Source: Crocinitomicaceae bacterium
Lineage (GTDB): Bacteria > Bacteroidota > Bacteroidia > Flavobacteriales_G > Salibacteraceae
Length of the DNA: 64,000 bases
Assembly: GCA_002713215.1 (NCBI GenBank)
Contig: PAVO01000017.1
Location: 124,001-188,000, forward strand
Reading direction: 5' to 3'
Under the pieces are notes generated by a model. That model did not search any database. It was not told where the DNA came from and saw only the letters and a program-made list of their open reading frames with translations. This document shows positions 7,751 to 16,026 of the stretch, one piece after another. Position numbers and translations under genes: made by a program. The stretch's first letter is position 1. Each line of letters opens with the position of its first letter.

Positions 7751-10594
7751 TTATAGTTTCTCCTTTAAGAATTGGCCGGTAAAGGACTTCTTACATTTAG
7801 TTAAATCCTCTGGAGTTCCCACAAATACCAGATCACCCCCTTCTTCACCTCCCTCGGGGCCTAGGTCTATAACCCAATCAGCACACTTTATCACATCCTG
7901 ATTGTGTTCCACAATAATAATAGAATGACCAAGTGCAAGTAGATCATCAAAAGCTTTTAAGAGCTTTTTAATATCATGAAAATGCAAACCGGTTGTTGGT
8001 TCATCAAAAATGAATAGGGTTTTATCTACAGACATGGTGGCATGTCCTTGAATGAGAAAGGAAGCCAGCTTAATTCGCTGGGCTTCTCCACCACTAAGGG
8101 TGTTGGAAGATTGTCCCAAAGAAACATAACCCAATCCTACATCCTGAAGGGGTTGTAGTTTTTTTGAAATTTTCTTAGCCAATCGGTTATCATCTTTGTC
8201 AAAAAAGAGAAGAGCATCGTCAATGGTCATTTCCAGCAACTGGAAAATAGAAACACCACGGTATTTAACTTCCAAAACTTCTTCTGTAAACCGCATTCCA
8301 TCACAGGTGTCACAGGTAAGTTTTATGTCTGGCATAAACTGCATTTCCACGGTTATTTTACCCTCACCCTTGCAGGTTTCGCAGCGTCCTCCTTCAACAT
8401 TAAATGAAAAGAAAGAAGGTTTATATCCTCTCATTTTACTCAATTCCTGGGTTGCGTATAACGACCGAATGTCGTCGTAGGCCTTTACATAGGTAACAGG
8501 ATTTGATCTGGAACTTTTTCCAATTGGGTTTTGGTTTACATATTCGACATTACCAATAGCCTTTGTATCTCCTTCAAGCCCACCAAATCTTCCGGTTGGT
8601 TGAGCAAATCCTCCATGAAGCTTTTTTAGAGCAGGGTAGAGGATGGAATTAACAAGCGAACTTTTTCCCGAACCGCTTACACCACTGATCACACATAAGC
8701 ACTCCAACGGAAACTCAACATCCATATTCTTAAGGTTGTTTTCAGCTGCATTTTTTACCAAAACTGATTTTTTCCACTTCCTCCTGGTTTTTGGTATGGC
8801 AATTTCATCACGACCCGTCAGGTATTTGGCGGTTAATGAAACCTGTTCATCGTGCAAATCATCTATTCCTCCCTGAAAAACCAATTCACCTCCTTCGGTA
8901 CCCGCCAGTGGTCCAAGGTCAATAATTTGATCGGCCGCCTGCATCACTTCTTCTTCGTGTTCTACAATAAGCACCGAATTTCCAAGGTCTTTTAACGACT
9001 TCAATATTTTAATCAGGCGCTGTGTATCTCTGGGATGGAGGCCTATGCTGGGTTCGTCCAAAATATACATGGAACCAACCAAACTGCTTCCTAAAGACGT
9101 AGCTAGGTTAATGCGCTGGGTTTCTCCACCCGATAACGTAGCCGATAAGCGATTTAAGGTCAAATAGCCTAAACCAACCTCATTGAGGTATTGAATCCTG
9201 TTTTTTATTTCAGTAAGAATTCTTTTGGCGATTTTCTCATCCTCGCCGTTCAACTCCAATGAATTAAAGAAGGGAGGGAGGTCTTTAATTTGCTTCAATA
9301 CCAGATCGGTAATCGAATGCCTTTGAATTTTAACGTAGTTGGCATCTTTTCTAAGCCGGGTACCATTGCACTCAGGACATCTTGTTTTTCCACGATAGCG
9401 CGACAGCATGACCCGATACTGGATTTTATAGGAGTTTTCTTCTAGCATTTTGAAGAAACTCCATAATCCTTTAAAATGTTCATTACCAGCCCATAGCAGA
9501 TTGTATTCTTCTTTAGACAGGTCCTTAATGGGTTTGAGCACGGGAAAGCTAAACTTATGTGAAGCTTCAACCAGTCTTTCCAACCACAATCCCATTTTTT
9601 CGCCCTTCCAGCAAACAACCCCCCCTTCGTATACCGACTTACTCTTATCGGGGATTACCAAATCAGGATCAATACCAATAATACTTCCCAAGCCTTCGCA
9701 TTTCTTGCATGCCCCAACCGGGTTATTAAAAGTAAAAAAGTGATCGCTGGGGTATTCAAACTTCATTCCGTCGAGTTCAAAGCGGTTATTGAAGGTATAG
9801 TCTTTGTATTTTCCGGAAGAGTCAACTACGGTTACAATGCATTCGTTATTTCCCTCGAAATAACCTGTTTCTATGGAGTCTGCAATTCTGCTTTGATTAT
9901 CCTCATTGCTATGATCCACAACAATTCTATCTATAAGTAGATGATAGTCCTGCAGTTTTGATGGTTCTCCATCAAGCACCTCTTCGAAAGAAACCGGTTT
10001 TCCCTGGTATATTAATCTTGAAAATCCTTGTTGCTGAAGAACACGAAGTTTTATTTCAAAATCATCTTTCTTCTTCAATAACAGAGGTGCCGAAATCATT
10101 ATTTTGGTTCCCTCTTCCTGCTGATGAATAAAACGATAGACGGCCGCAGGAGTATCTCTCTTAACTTCTTTTCCGGAAATAGGAGATATGGTTTTACCAA
10201 TTCTTGCGAATAGCAGTTTGAAGTAATCGTAGATCTCCGTAGATGTGCCAACTGTACTTCTTGAACTACGAGTGCTTACTTGTTGCTCTATCGCTATTGC
10301 CGGAGAAACTCCTTTTATGTAATCTACTGCTGGTTTATCAATTTTACCGAGAAACTGTCTGGCATAAGAAGATAGGCTTTCAATATACCGCCGTTGGCCT
10401 TCGGCATATAAGGTGTCAAATGCCAGGGACGACTTTCCGCTTCCGGAGAGGCCGGTTACCACAACAAATTGATTTCTGGGAATGGCAACATCAATGTTTT
10501 TCAGGTTATTTTCCCGTGCCCCTTTAATAATTATAAAATCGCGTGAATCTAGTGTTTCGAGGTCTGTCAATGTTCGAATATTTATATCGGGCAA
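7751..10594 (-). CDS. uvrA: Excinuclease ABC subunit UvrA
   Basis: UvrA is the damage-recognition ATPase of nucleotide excision repair. Both ABC modules are complete: Walker A GLSGSGKS at residues 48-55 and GVSGSGKS near 650, two LSGGE signatures (TLSGGETQR, TLSGGEAQR), and Walker B motifs ending LDEPS and FDEPT. Zinc-binding Cys pairs are visible (CKKCEG, CPECNG, CETCKG, CDTCDG). At 947 residues it is normal length. The frame has no ATG before the conserved IIIKGARENNLKNI block; an in-frame TGA lies at 10604-10606, so translation must begin at TTG 10594 or the TTG eight codons later. It is divergent from the sigma factor at 10810. Confidence 0.96.
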   Translation of the reverse strand: MPDINIRTLTDLETLDSRDFIIIKGARENNLKNIDVAIPRNQFVVVTGLSGSGKSSLAFDTLYAEGQRRYIESLSSYARQFLGKIDKPAVDYIKGVSPAIAIEQQVSTRSSRSTVGTSTEIYDYFKLLFARIGKTISPISGKEVKRDTPAAVYRFIHQQEEGTKIMISAPLLLKKKDDFEIKLRVLQQQGFSRLIYQGKPVSFEEVLDGEPSKLQDYHLLIDRIVVDHSNEDNQSRIADSIETGYFEGNNECIVTVVDSSGKYKDYTFNNRFELDGMKFEYPSDHFFTFNNPVGACKKCEGLGSIIGIDPDLVIPDKSKSVYEGGVVCWKGEKMGLWLERLVEASHKFSFPVLKPIKDLSKEEYNLLWAGNEHFKGLWSFFKMLEENSYKIQYRVMLSRYRGKTRCPECNGTRLRKDANYVKIQRHSITDLVLKQIKDLPPFFNSLELNGEDEKIAKRILTEIKNRIQYLNEVGLGYLTLNRLSATLSGGETQRINLATSLGSSLVGSMYILDEPSIGLHPRDTQRLIKILKSLKDLGNSVLIVEHEEEVMQAADQIIDLGPLAGTEGGELVFQGGIDDLHDEQVSLTAKYLTGRDEIAIPKTRRKWKKSVLVKNAAENNLKNMDVEFPLECLCVISGVSGSGKSSLVNSILYPALKKLHGGFAQPTGRFGGLEGDTKAIGNVEYVNQNPIGKSSRSNPVTYVKAYDDIRSLYATQELSKMRGYKPSFFSFNVEGGRCETCKGEGKITVEMQFMPDIKLTCDTCDGMRFTEEVLEVKYRGVSIFQLLEMTIDDALLFFDKDDNRLAKKISKKLQPLQDVGLGYVSLGQSSNTLSGGEAQRIKLASFLIQGHATMSVDKTLFIFDEPTTGLHFHDIKKLLKAFDDLLALGHSIIIVEHNQDVIKCADWVIDLGPEGGEEGGDLVFVGTPEDLTKCKKSFTGQFLKEKL

Positions 10595-10809
10595 AAGTAC
10601 CCTTCACAAATTAAATTTGGTGAATTCCAAAATTTATTTCATATTTGGCACAACACTATTGGCGTTTATGCGTTAAAAGTTGTTGAAATTTAAAAATAAA
10701 TAGCCTATAGATACATTTTACTCGGATAATACAGAAGCCAAACCGTAGCCACAAATTCATCTGTTTTATTTTTTAACCCGTCGATTAATTCGACACAATT
10801 CGAGTAATA

Positions 10810-11397
10810 ATGATCAAAACCCATTTAAGTGATGAGCAACTTGTCAGTCAATACCTTAGCGGTAGTGAAGTTGCAATTGAAGCGTTGATAAAACGCCACG
10901 AACAAAGAATTTATTCCTACATCTACACTATTGTAAAGGACGAACACATTGCAAACGACGTGTTTCAGGATACCTTTATAAAGATTGTACGAACCCTAAA
11001 AGGGGGGAAGTATAATGAAGAAGGAAAATTTATTAATTGGTCTATGCGCATTGCACACAACCTGTCAATCGACCATTTCAGACATAAAAAGAGAATGCCT
11101 TTGTCAAGAGGAGGAGAAGACTACGATATTTTCGATACACTTGATTTAAAGGAAGAAAGCACTGAGGACAAGCTCATTTATAGCCAAATAAAAACGGATA
11201 TAGTTAAGTTGGTAGAATACCTTCCTAACGATCAAAAGGAAGTTTTGAAAATGCGTTTGTATTTCGAAATGAGCTTTAAGGATATTGCAGAGGAAACAAA
11301 TGTTTCTATCAATACAGCATTAGGAAGAATGCGTTATGCACTGATCAATTTGCGCAAGATGGCAATCGATAAAAAAATCCAATTAACCATGGCCTAA
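10810..11397 (+). CDS. ECF-type RNA polymerase sigma factor (RpoE-like)
   Basis: This 195-residue sigma-70 family protein has region 2 (HEQRIYSYIYTIVKDEHIANDVFQDTF, read in parts, with the NDVFQDTF core-binding helix) and region 4 (LPNDQKEVLKMRLYFEMSFKDIAEE plus the helix-turn-helix NVSINTALGRMRYA). It recruits RNA polymerase to a specific promoter set. No anti-sigma factor adjoins it, which fits the Bacteroidota group of ECF-like sigma factors found beside DNA-repair genes. The next gene, a 66-residue protein, follows after 85 bases and ends in a strong terminator, so the two probably form a short transcript. Confidence 0.9.
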   Translation: MIKTHLSDEQLVSQYLSGSEVAIEALIKRHEQRIYSYIYTIVKDEHIANDVFQDTFIKIVRTLKGGKYNEEGKFINWSMRIAHNLSIDHFRHKKRMPLSRGGEDYDIFDTLDLKEESTEDKLIYSQIKTDIVKLVEYLPNDQKEVLKMRLYFEMSFKDIAEETNVSINTALGRMRYALINLRKMAIDKKIQLTMA

Positions 11398-11482
11398 TGC
11401 CGTTTGAAAAAAAAATATTGAGGTTAAACAATAAAGTAGGTTTGTCTTCCGTTAGGTGGGAAATTCAAAATTATTTCTGCCT

Positions 11483-11683
11483 ATGGAACATGTCTATACC
11501 CCTGAAGAGTTTCTGAACTTTGAGAACCTTCAACACGAATTAAAAGATATAGAAATTGAAAGCAATCCATTCCCAAACAAAAGGCCCAAAGCGACTACTA
11601 TTAAGTCAATTTTGGATTACTCGAAAGCCTTGGAAATTAAACAGATGAAAAGGTTTGGAAGCTTTGAACAAAACCTAAACTAG
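11483..11683 (+). CDS. Small conserved-looking protein downstream of the sigma factor
   Basis: The product is 66 residues from the ATG at 11483 (MEHVYTPEEF); a GTG at 11456 would add nine residues. It is charged, with no signal peptide or membrane segment, a Pro/Lys-rich middle (NPFPNKRPKATT) and a helical end (ILDYSKALEIKQMKRF). No known domain is recognised. Its placement between the sigma factor and a perfect terminator argues that it is real. A role in modulating the sigma factor is possible but is only inference from position. Confidence 0.55.
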   Translation: MEHVYTPEEFLNFENLQHELKDIEIESNPFPNKRPKATTIKSILDYSKALEIKQMKRFGSFEQNLN

Positions 11684-11717
11684 AAAAATCCCTGTCACAA
11701 AGTGACGGGGATTTTTT
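11684..11717. terminator. Bidirectional Rho-independent terminator
   Basis: The arms AATCCCTGTCAC and GTGACGGGGATT pair around an AAA loop, with one G-T wobble, and are flanked by A-run and T-run on the two sides. It can therefore end the sigma-factor transcript from the left and the minus-strand gene 11742-12827 from the right. Confidence 0.9.
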
Positions 11718-11741
11718 GCTTTTATAATTTGGTTCAGGCAA

Positions 11742-12827
11742 CTATTGAATCGAAAACCGGATTCTCTTTATGTCCTCAATGTTTTTTAACTTCACATCAT
11801 CGGGAATTTCAAATGGCCTATAAATGGTATTTTGACATAGGTCTGCGGGATAATCGTTAAATTCCAGGATGTATGTGTCTTTCTCCCAAACCTTGTCTGG
11901 AATAAATCTCCACGAGGTTTCTCCCTTATCACTTATGATAGTTCCCGTTATTGAATTTCCATTCTTGTCCAGCACTCGAAATCCTTCCAATACACTACCA
12001 TAGCACATTGTTTCGGAAAAAGAAATTGTTAAGGGAGAATTGCTACCACTTTTAGGAAGCAACTTCTGATCAAATTGTACAATAGGAATAACAGAGTCTC
12101 TCGAAGAAATGGAATAGTTTTTTGAAAAAGAATCATCGATTAGAATGTTACTTTCACTTTTAAATGCCTTACCGACATGCAAGGTAACTTCTTCGCCTTC
12201 CACGAAGACTTCACTGTAGTTTTCCATGTAGTCAATCCCTCGCTTAACCCTTCCAGGGTGGATTAAAATTGCTGCAACCGTATGGTCAAAATTCCAGTTG
12301 ACTTCATGCCGCCACACCTGTTGCTTGACCTTCCCATCGGACTCAATCAATTTAAGTTGGTCGTAGTCAAAGAAGTCAGGATTCATTGGTTGATTGAACT
12401 GAACGTAAAAAAAGAGAATGTTTAAAGGAATACTTTCTACGGTCGGGTATACCTGAACTACTTCAGGTGGATCATAAGTTTTTTCTTTTGCCGGGGTAAT
12501 AAACCTTTTGGTTGTTACCATTTTTTCAACCTTTAACCTGCATTCGAAATGGGTATTGTGGGATGGCTCAACGAGAGATTCAAAGATTAAAGAATCTGAA
12601 CTCCAGCGGTATTTGCCAAGAACTGCCTGTTTTGATACTTTGTTATTATCTACCAAATAACACCTCAGAGCTTTGCTTTCTGATTGTTGATCAATTAGTT
12701 GACTTTTGATGGTATTGAGACTTAACCAGCAAACGGAAAATTTGGCCGAATCCAGAATTATAAGTTCCTGTGAGTTGGCAAGTTGTGTAATTACACAACT
12801 TGCCAACATCAGAATTATTCTTCGCAT
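11742..12827 (-). CDS. Secreted protein with Ig-like (SbsA/Big_5-type) segments
   Basis: This 361-residue protein begins with a short signal (MRRIILMLASCVITQLANSQ); cleavage near ANS-Q is likely, though the LASC stretch at residues 8-11 could be read as a short lipobox. Two segments resemble bacterial Ig-like domains that begin with a 'functional minimum of differences' pattern: YPTVESIPLNILFFYVQFNQPM and SPLTISFSETMCYGSVLEGF (each quoted in part). No T9SS tail is present. The signal-peptide codons hold a 34-bp perfect palindrome (separate entry). It follows the T9SS gene 12843-14252 by 15 bases on the same strand, so the two products may work together at the cell surface; the function is unknown. 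Confidence 0.65.
   Translation of the reverse strand: MRRIILMLASCVITQLANSQELIILDSAKFSVCWLSLNTIKSQLIDQQSESKALRCYLVDNNKVSKQAVLGKYRWSSDSLIFESLVEPSHNTHFECRLKVEKMVTTKRFITPAKEKTYDPPEVVQVYPTVESIPLNILFFYVQFNQPMNPDFFDYDQLKLIESDGKVKQQVWRHEVNWNFDHTVAAILIHPGRVKRGIDYMENYSEVFVEGEEVTLHVGKAFKSESNILIDDSFSKNYSISSRDSVIPIVQFDQKLLPKSGSNSPLTISFSETMCYGSVLEGFRVLDKNGNSITGTIISDKGETSWRFIPDKVWEKDTYILEFNDYPADLCQNTIYRPFEIPDDVKLKNIEDIKRIRFSIQ
12774..12807. repeat. 34-bp perfect palindrome within signal-peptide codons
   Basis: The arm GTTGGCAAGTTGTGTAA (12774-12790) is followed directly by its exact reverse complement (12791-12807), giving 17 matched pairs with no spacer. It covers codons 7-18 of the minus-strand gene 11742-12827, encoding the hydrophobic core and cleavage region of the signal peptide. 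In RNA it would fold as a stable hairpin close to the start codon. I checked each base pair by hand. Confidence 0.95.
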
Positions 12828-12842
12828 GCAGAAATGCTTGTG

Positions 12843-14252
12843 CTAGTTTTTATATAAAGTCTTGTTGTAAATAACAGAGTTATTCCCTTCAATTATTAGT
12901 TGGTAATTACCACTGGTGAACCCAGAGATATCTACTTTTTCATTTTCCATGTTAGTGATTTGGTTTTGTTGAACCAATTCACCTTTTAAATTATAAATAC
13001 GGTACGAGTAGTTCAGTTGTGAATTAGATGAATTAGCCAATTCAATCATGAAATGTGAGCTAACCGGATTTGGAAATACGTGTACTTCCACGTTACCTGA
13101 CAAAGGACCAATTGAAGATACCGGATCAAATTCAGGGTCTTTACTTCCTACTTTAACCATGGTTAATTTATCGTCCGAAGTTAGAACCAGGAGGTTATGA
13201 TCGTCATATTTAGCAATCATGTGATACTCGGTTGTGTATATTTTAAGGTCAGCATCAGTTAGTCCATTGGCCACGGCACCTGCAAAGGTTCTTAATCGTT
13301 TAACATTGGCATTGTGCTTATTGTTTTTCTTAGGGGTTCCATCAATATAGTGCTCACCAACACGCATCAGCATTCTCCTTTTTGCACTACCATTTTCATT
13401 GTGCAAGTTGTATAAGTAATGCTTCCCATCCTGAAATGCATGAATTACTTTTTCCGGGACGTTATTCACGAGGTTGAACTGTTCGTCTACCTGAAATACT
13501 CCCGTCCCCACTATTGTTGAAGGGTCGAATGAAAACCCAGGTGCACAAACAGTAACACCAATAAGTTTTTCGTTTCCTCCAATGGTAGCGTAATCCCATT
13601 TTTCAATAGGTGCATTGGTTTTAAATCCTCCTCCCCAATTTGTTTTGTACATGGAACTGGCCCGGTTCGTCATGGATGTACTGTGCTCAAAGGGGGCAGT
13701 AGCAACGGCGACTTCCCCTTTTAATCCACTAAATAGCTGGCCGGAAGAAACATATAATTTATCTGATCCGTAAGTGATGTCCTGAATAAACAGACCGCCG
13801 TTAGAGAATTTGAGTGAAGAATAATCTACACTGCTTAAATCAACCAGGGAAAGATCCTTACCGGAGTTAGTTGCTTTTAGCAGGTAAGAGGTTCCTGTCT
13901 TACTAGCAAGAATATATACCGATCTTGAAATTGGGTTTATTTCAATATTGTCAATGGTTATACCGGTTACCCCAAGTGCACCTTCAATTTTCGTGATATA
14001 ATTCGTAACTTCGGAAACCAAATTCGCTTTTTGTTCGGATTTGTTGTTGTCCTTAAGGTCAACAATAAAAATTGATCCTGAAATATTATTAGCCAATACT
14101 AAAGCAACATCATTACCATTGTTTATGATCTTGAAATGGTCAATTTTTCCGGTAGCAATTGGCTTACCGTTAGTACTGTTTTTTAAAAGACCGTTCGAGA
14201 ATAGGGTGACTGCAAAAAAGCAAGATATCACCAGGGGAATTAATTTTTTCAT
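12843..14252 (-). CDS. Secreted T9SS type A cargo protein
   Basis: This 469-residue protein has a clear signal peptide (MKKLIPLVISCFFAVTLFSNG) and a C-terminal T9SS domain containing VHVFPNPVSSHFMIEL, then SGNYQLIIEG, ending KTLYKN. The central 350 residues contain repeated beta-strand blocks (DVALVLANN, SVYILASKTG, LLVLTSDDK) that suggest a propeller fold, but I cannot name a family. It should be exported through the type IX system. It is the first gene of a likely two-gene transcript with 11742-12827. Confidence 0.75.
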   Translation of the reverse strand: MKKLIPLVISCFFAVTLFSNGLLKNSTNGKPIATGKIDHFKIINNGNDVALVLANNISGSIFIVDLKDNNKSEQKANLVSEVTNYITKIEGALGVTGITIDNIEINPISRSVYILASKTGTSYLLKATNSGKDLSLVDLSSVDYSSLKFSNGGLFIQDITYGSDKLYVSSGQLFSGLKGEVAVATAPFEHSTSMTNRASSMYKTNWGGGFKTNAPIEKWDYATIGGNEKLIGVTVCAPGFSFDPSTIVGTGVFQVDEQFNLVNNVPEKVIHAFQDGKHYLYNLHNENGSAKRRMLMRVGEHYIDGTPKKNNKHNANVKRLRTFAGAVANGLTDADLKIYTTEYHMIAKYDDHNLLVLTSDDKLTMVKVGSKDPEFDPVSSIGPLSGNVEVHVFPNPVSSHFMIELANSSNSQLNYSYRIYNLKGELVQQNQITNMENEKVDISGFTSGNYQLIIEGNNSVIYNKTLYKN

Positions 14253-14399
14253 TTTACATGTTTTGGGTTCAAGTCTAAAGACGGTTAATCGATTTGATTA
14301 GTTGGTACGAATTGATAAGCGGTATGCTTACATTATTATTTGTTTGAGTTAGAAGAGTGAAATACTTAGTTCGATCAGAGTTTTGTTGGGTTGAGATAA

Positions 14400-14437
14400 A
14401 AATCAAAAAGAGAGACTCTGGTTAAAGAGCCTCTCTT
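14400..14437 (-). terminator. Rho-independent terminator of the CC-pair peptide gene
   Basis: Read on the minus strand, AGAGAGGCTCT pairs with AGAGTCTCTCT (one G-T wobble) around the loop TTAACC and is followed by TTTTT, GA and TTTTT. It starts 5 bases after the TAA of the 26-residue peptide frame at 14442, which supports that frame being a real gene end. Confidence 0.85.
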
Positions 14438-14441
14438 CAGT

Positions 14442-14522
14442 TTAGCAGCAAGCAGTGCCGCCACCACAGCAACCGTTGCAACATCCAGTATTGGTCGTGC
14501 AACACGATTCTTGATTTTTCAT
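14442..14522 (-). CDS. 26-residue cysteine-pair peptide downstream of SigZ-like sigma factor
   Basis: The frame begins ATG at 14522 with MKNQES and ends GTACC before TAA. Eight of 26 residues are Cys, all in four adjacent pairs at positions 7-8, 14-15, 18-19 and 25-26, with Gly, Thr and Asn between them and two pairs only two residues apart (CCNGCC). No hydrophobic signal is present. It lies 77 bases after the sigma factor stop on the same strand and is closed by a strong terminator, so it is probably translated from the same transcript. It resembles a tiny metallothionein or a thiol/metal buffer; a precursor of a modified peptide is the alternative. The sigma factor ends in the same kind of Cys motif. 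I know no named family. Confidence 0.6.
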   Translation of the reverse strand: MKNQESCCTTNTGCCNGCCGGGTACC

Positions 14523-14599
14523 ATTATTTCAATTTAGAGTTAATAAAAATTTATCATTCTATAAGACGAGGAACTTGAAAAAGGACGCAAAGATTTCAG

Positions 14600-15133
14600 T
14601 TAGCAATTGCAATTTTTGTCGGTTGAGGACATAATATTTCCATAACTATCTGCCTCAACCTTACAACAGGCAACAAACAATTCTTTCAGTTTTTTTCGAG
14701 CCCGCTGTACTCTAGACTTTGTAGCTGAATACGAGAGTCCCAGTTTCTCCGCGTACTGTTTTTGAGATAGATTCCCGTAACTCGTTTTTTCGAGGGCATC
14801 GCTGTATTTATCAGGAAGTTCTTTAATAAATGAATTTAAACATCTGGAAAAGTCAGGGGAAAGTTTTCCTACCTCCAGTGGTAATTCTTTTTCAAAGTCA
14901 GTTGTTGCATACTCCCATTTCTTTTTTCTGTAATAGTCGATAATGGTATTGCGCGTAATTTGGTAAATCCAACTAACGAGTTGATCTTTATTCGTCAGTG
15001 ATTTTTCGTTGAGATGAATTTTTAAGAATACATCCTGCAATATATCCTCCGCAACCGCCTTATTATTTACCCTGGATTGTACAAATCCAAGCAGTTCATC
15101 GCCGAAATTTTTCCAAATTACAGATGTATTCAT
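14600..15133 (-). CDS. sigZ: SigZ-like ECF sigma factor with C-terminal cysteine tail
   Basis: This 177-residue sigma factor has region 2 (AEDILQDVFLKIH, WIYQITRNTIIDYYRKK) and region 4 (LPDKYSDALEKTSYGNLSQKQYAEKLG in part, then SYSATKSRVQRARKKL). Beyond region 4 it has a tail with Cys156-Cys157, the motif D-x-YGNI, and Cys175/Cys177 at the very end; this tail layout is characteristic of the SigZ group. The cysteines suggest that metal or oxidant binding could switch the factor, which is inference. No classic anti-sigma gene adjoins it. A 9-bp inverted repeat sits 2 bases before its start codon, and the CC-pair peptide gene follows. Confidence 0.85.
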   Translation of the reverse strand: MNTSVIWKNFGDELLGFVQSRVNNKAVAEDILQDVFLKIHLNEKSLTNKDQLVSWIYQITRNTIIDYYRKKKWEYATTDFEKELPLEVGKLSPDFSRCLNSFIKELPDKYSDALEKTSYGNLSQKQYAEKLGLSYSATKSRVQRARKKLKELFVACCKVEADSYGNIMSSTDKNCNC

Positions 15134-15135
15134 AG

Positions 15136-15158
15136 TTTTCTTCGTTAGACGAAGAAAA
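15136..15158 (-). promoter_or_regulatory. Perfect inverted repeat in the sigZ leader
   Basis: TTTTCTTCG (15136-15144) and CGAAGAAAA (15150-15158) are exact reverse complements separated by five bases. On the minus strand the repeat ends 2 bases before the sigZ ATG at 15133. It could be an operator or a leader hairpin that limits ribosome access. It lacks the GC content expected of a terminator. Confidence 0.6.
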
Positions 15159-15213
15159 ACAAAAAAGACGCATAAAAATTCGACGTGATTTTTTTGACCT
15201 TAAGAAAGGCCAT

Positions 15214-15831
15214 TTAGAGTTGGTATACACTGTATTTATTTGTCAAACGAATTCGGTCCTCAATACCGTGTAGTCCACCATTGATTCTGCGTGTAATTGC
15301 TTTAACAATTTCCTCGCTCAAACCTAACTTACAAGTTCTCCACAAATGATGTTCTTCGAAATAGAAATGAGCGCTGGTAAAAGAATATTTCCCGGCGACT
15401 ACTGATGTGTCGGTTAGTACTTTTGGGTCATTGATTGATTTAGCAAAAGCCTGATAGTTATCCTTTCCCGTCAATTGAATTGCCCCTCGTCCCCTAAATT
15501 TCCAGCCATCACCTGATTCGAAACTTCCATTGCCCATTCTATTCGCATATACTCGGTTAGCAATACGCTCTGGCTGCCTTGAGTATTCTTCAGCAAGTTC
15601 ATCAGTAGGAAAGTATTTCCCAAATGTTCTTCTGAGTCCCACGGCTGAATAATTCAAATTTTCAGTAAAACGTTTAAACATTCCACTTTCATGGGCTGTC
15701 TGCGCAAAGAAGTGAACAGCACATGCATGGTTGGTTATCCCAAGATAAACCGCACCGGCTTTAAATGTGTTTTTTCCGAAAACCCCATCTGGTGCTACTC
15801 CAGATAGTTGTTGTAATATTCTTAAACTCAT
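15214..15831 (-). CDS. GH19 lysozyme/chitinase with peptidoglycan-binding-like N-terminus
   Basis: From the ATG at 15831 the product is 205 residues and begins MSLRILQQLSGVAPDGVFGK, the usual opening of phage-type GH19 endolysins; the frame runs 21 residues further upstream without an obvious reason. The GH19 catalytic region shows AHESGMF with candidate catalytic Glu48, then FTENLNYSA with Glu57, YANRMGNG and the conserved WKFRGRGAIQLTGKDNY. It cleaves beta-1,4 bonds in peptidoglycan or chitin. No signal peptide, holin or phage genes accompany it, so this is either a domesticated phage lysin or a cell-wall enzyme released by lysis. Confidence 0.85.
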   Translation of the reverse strand: MSLRILQQLSGVAPDGVFGKNTFKAGAVYLGITNHACAVHFFAQTAHESGMFKRFTENLNYSAVGLRRTFGKYFPTDELAEEYSRQPERIANRVYANRMGNGSFESGDGWKFRGRGAIQLTGKDNYQAFAKSINDPKVLTDTSVVAGKYSFTSAHFYFEEHHLWRTCKLGLSEEIVKAITRRINGGLHGIEDRIRLTNKYSVYQL

Positions 15832-16026
15832 AAAATTGTTGTTTAATGGTGTTTGATTTTGCAGATTAACCGATCCGCAAACCTGTTTTATCAAAGTTAT
15901 ATTTCCCCAATTAAATCAACAAGTAATTCAATGGTATTCGTTTTAAAATGCGGGTTTCCCCCCATTATTAAGCGGAGCAAATTATGAATGATTATAAGAG
16001 TAAATGTTGAATTATTGAGTGGTGTA

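Noticed and set aside
10780-10794. GTCGA/TCGAC dyad before the sigma factor at 10810
   Set aside because: Arms are only five bases and the inner bases mismatch; this is within chance for an AT-rich spacer.
15214-15831. Prophage remnant
   Set aside because: Only a GH19 lysin is present; no structural, integrase, holin or attachment-site features are seen around it.
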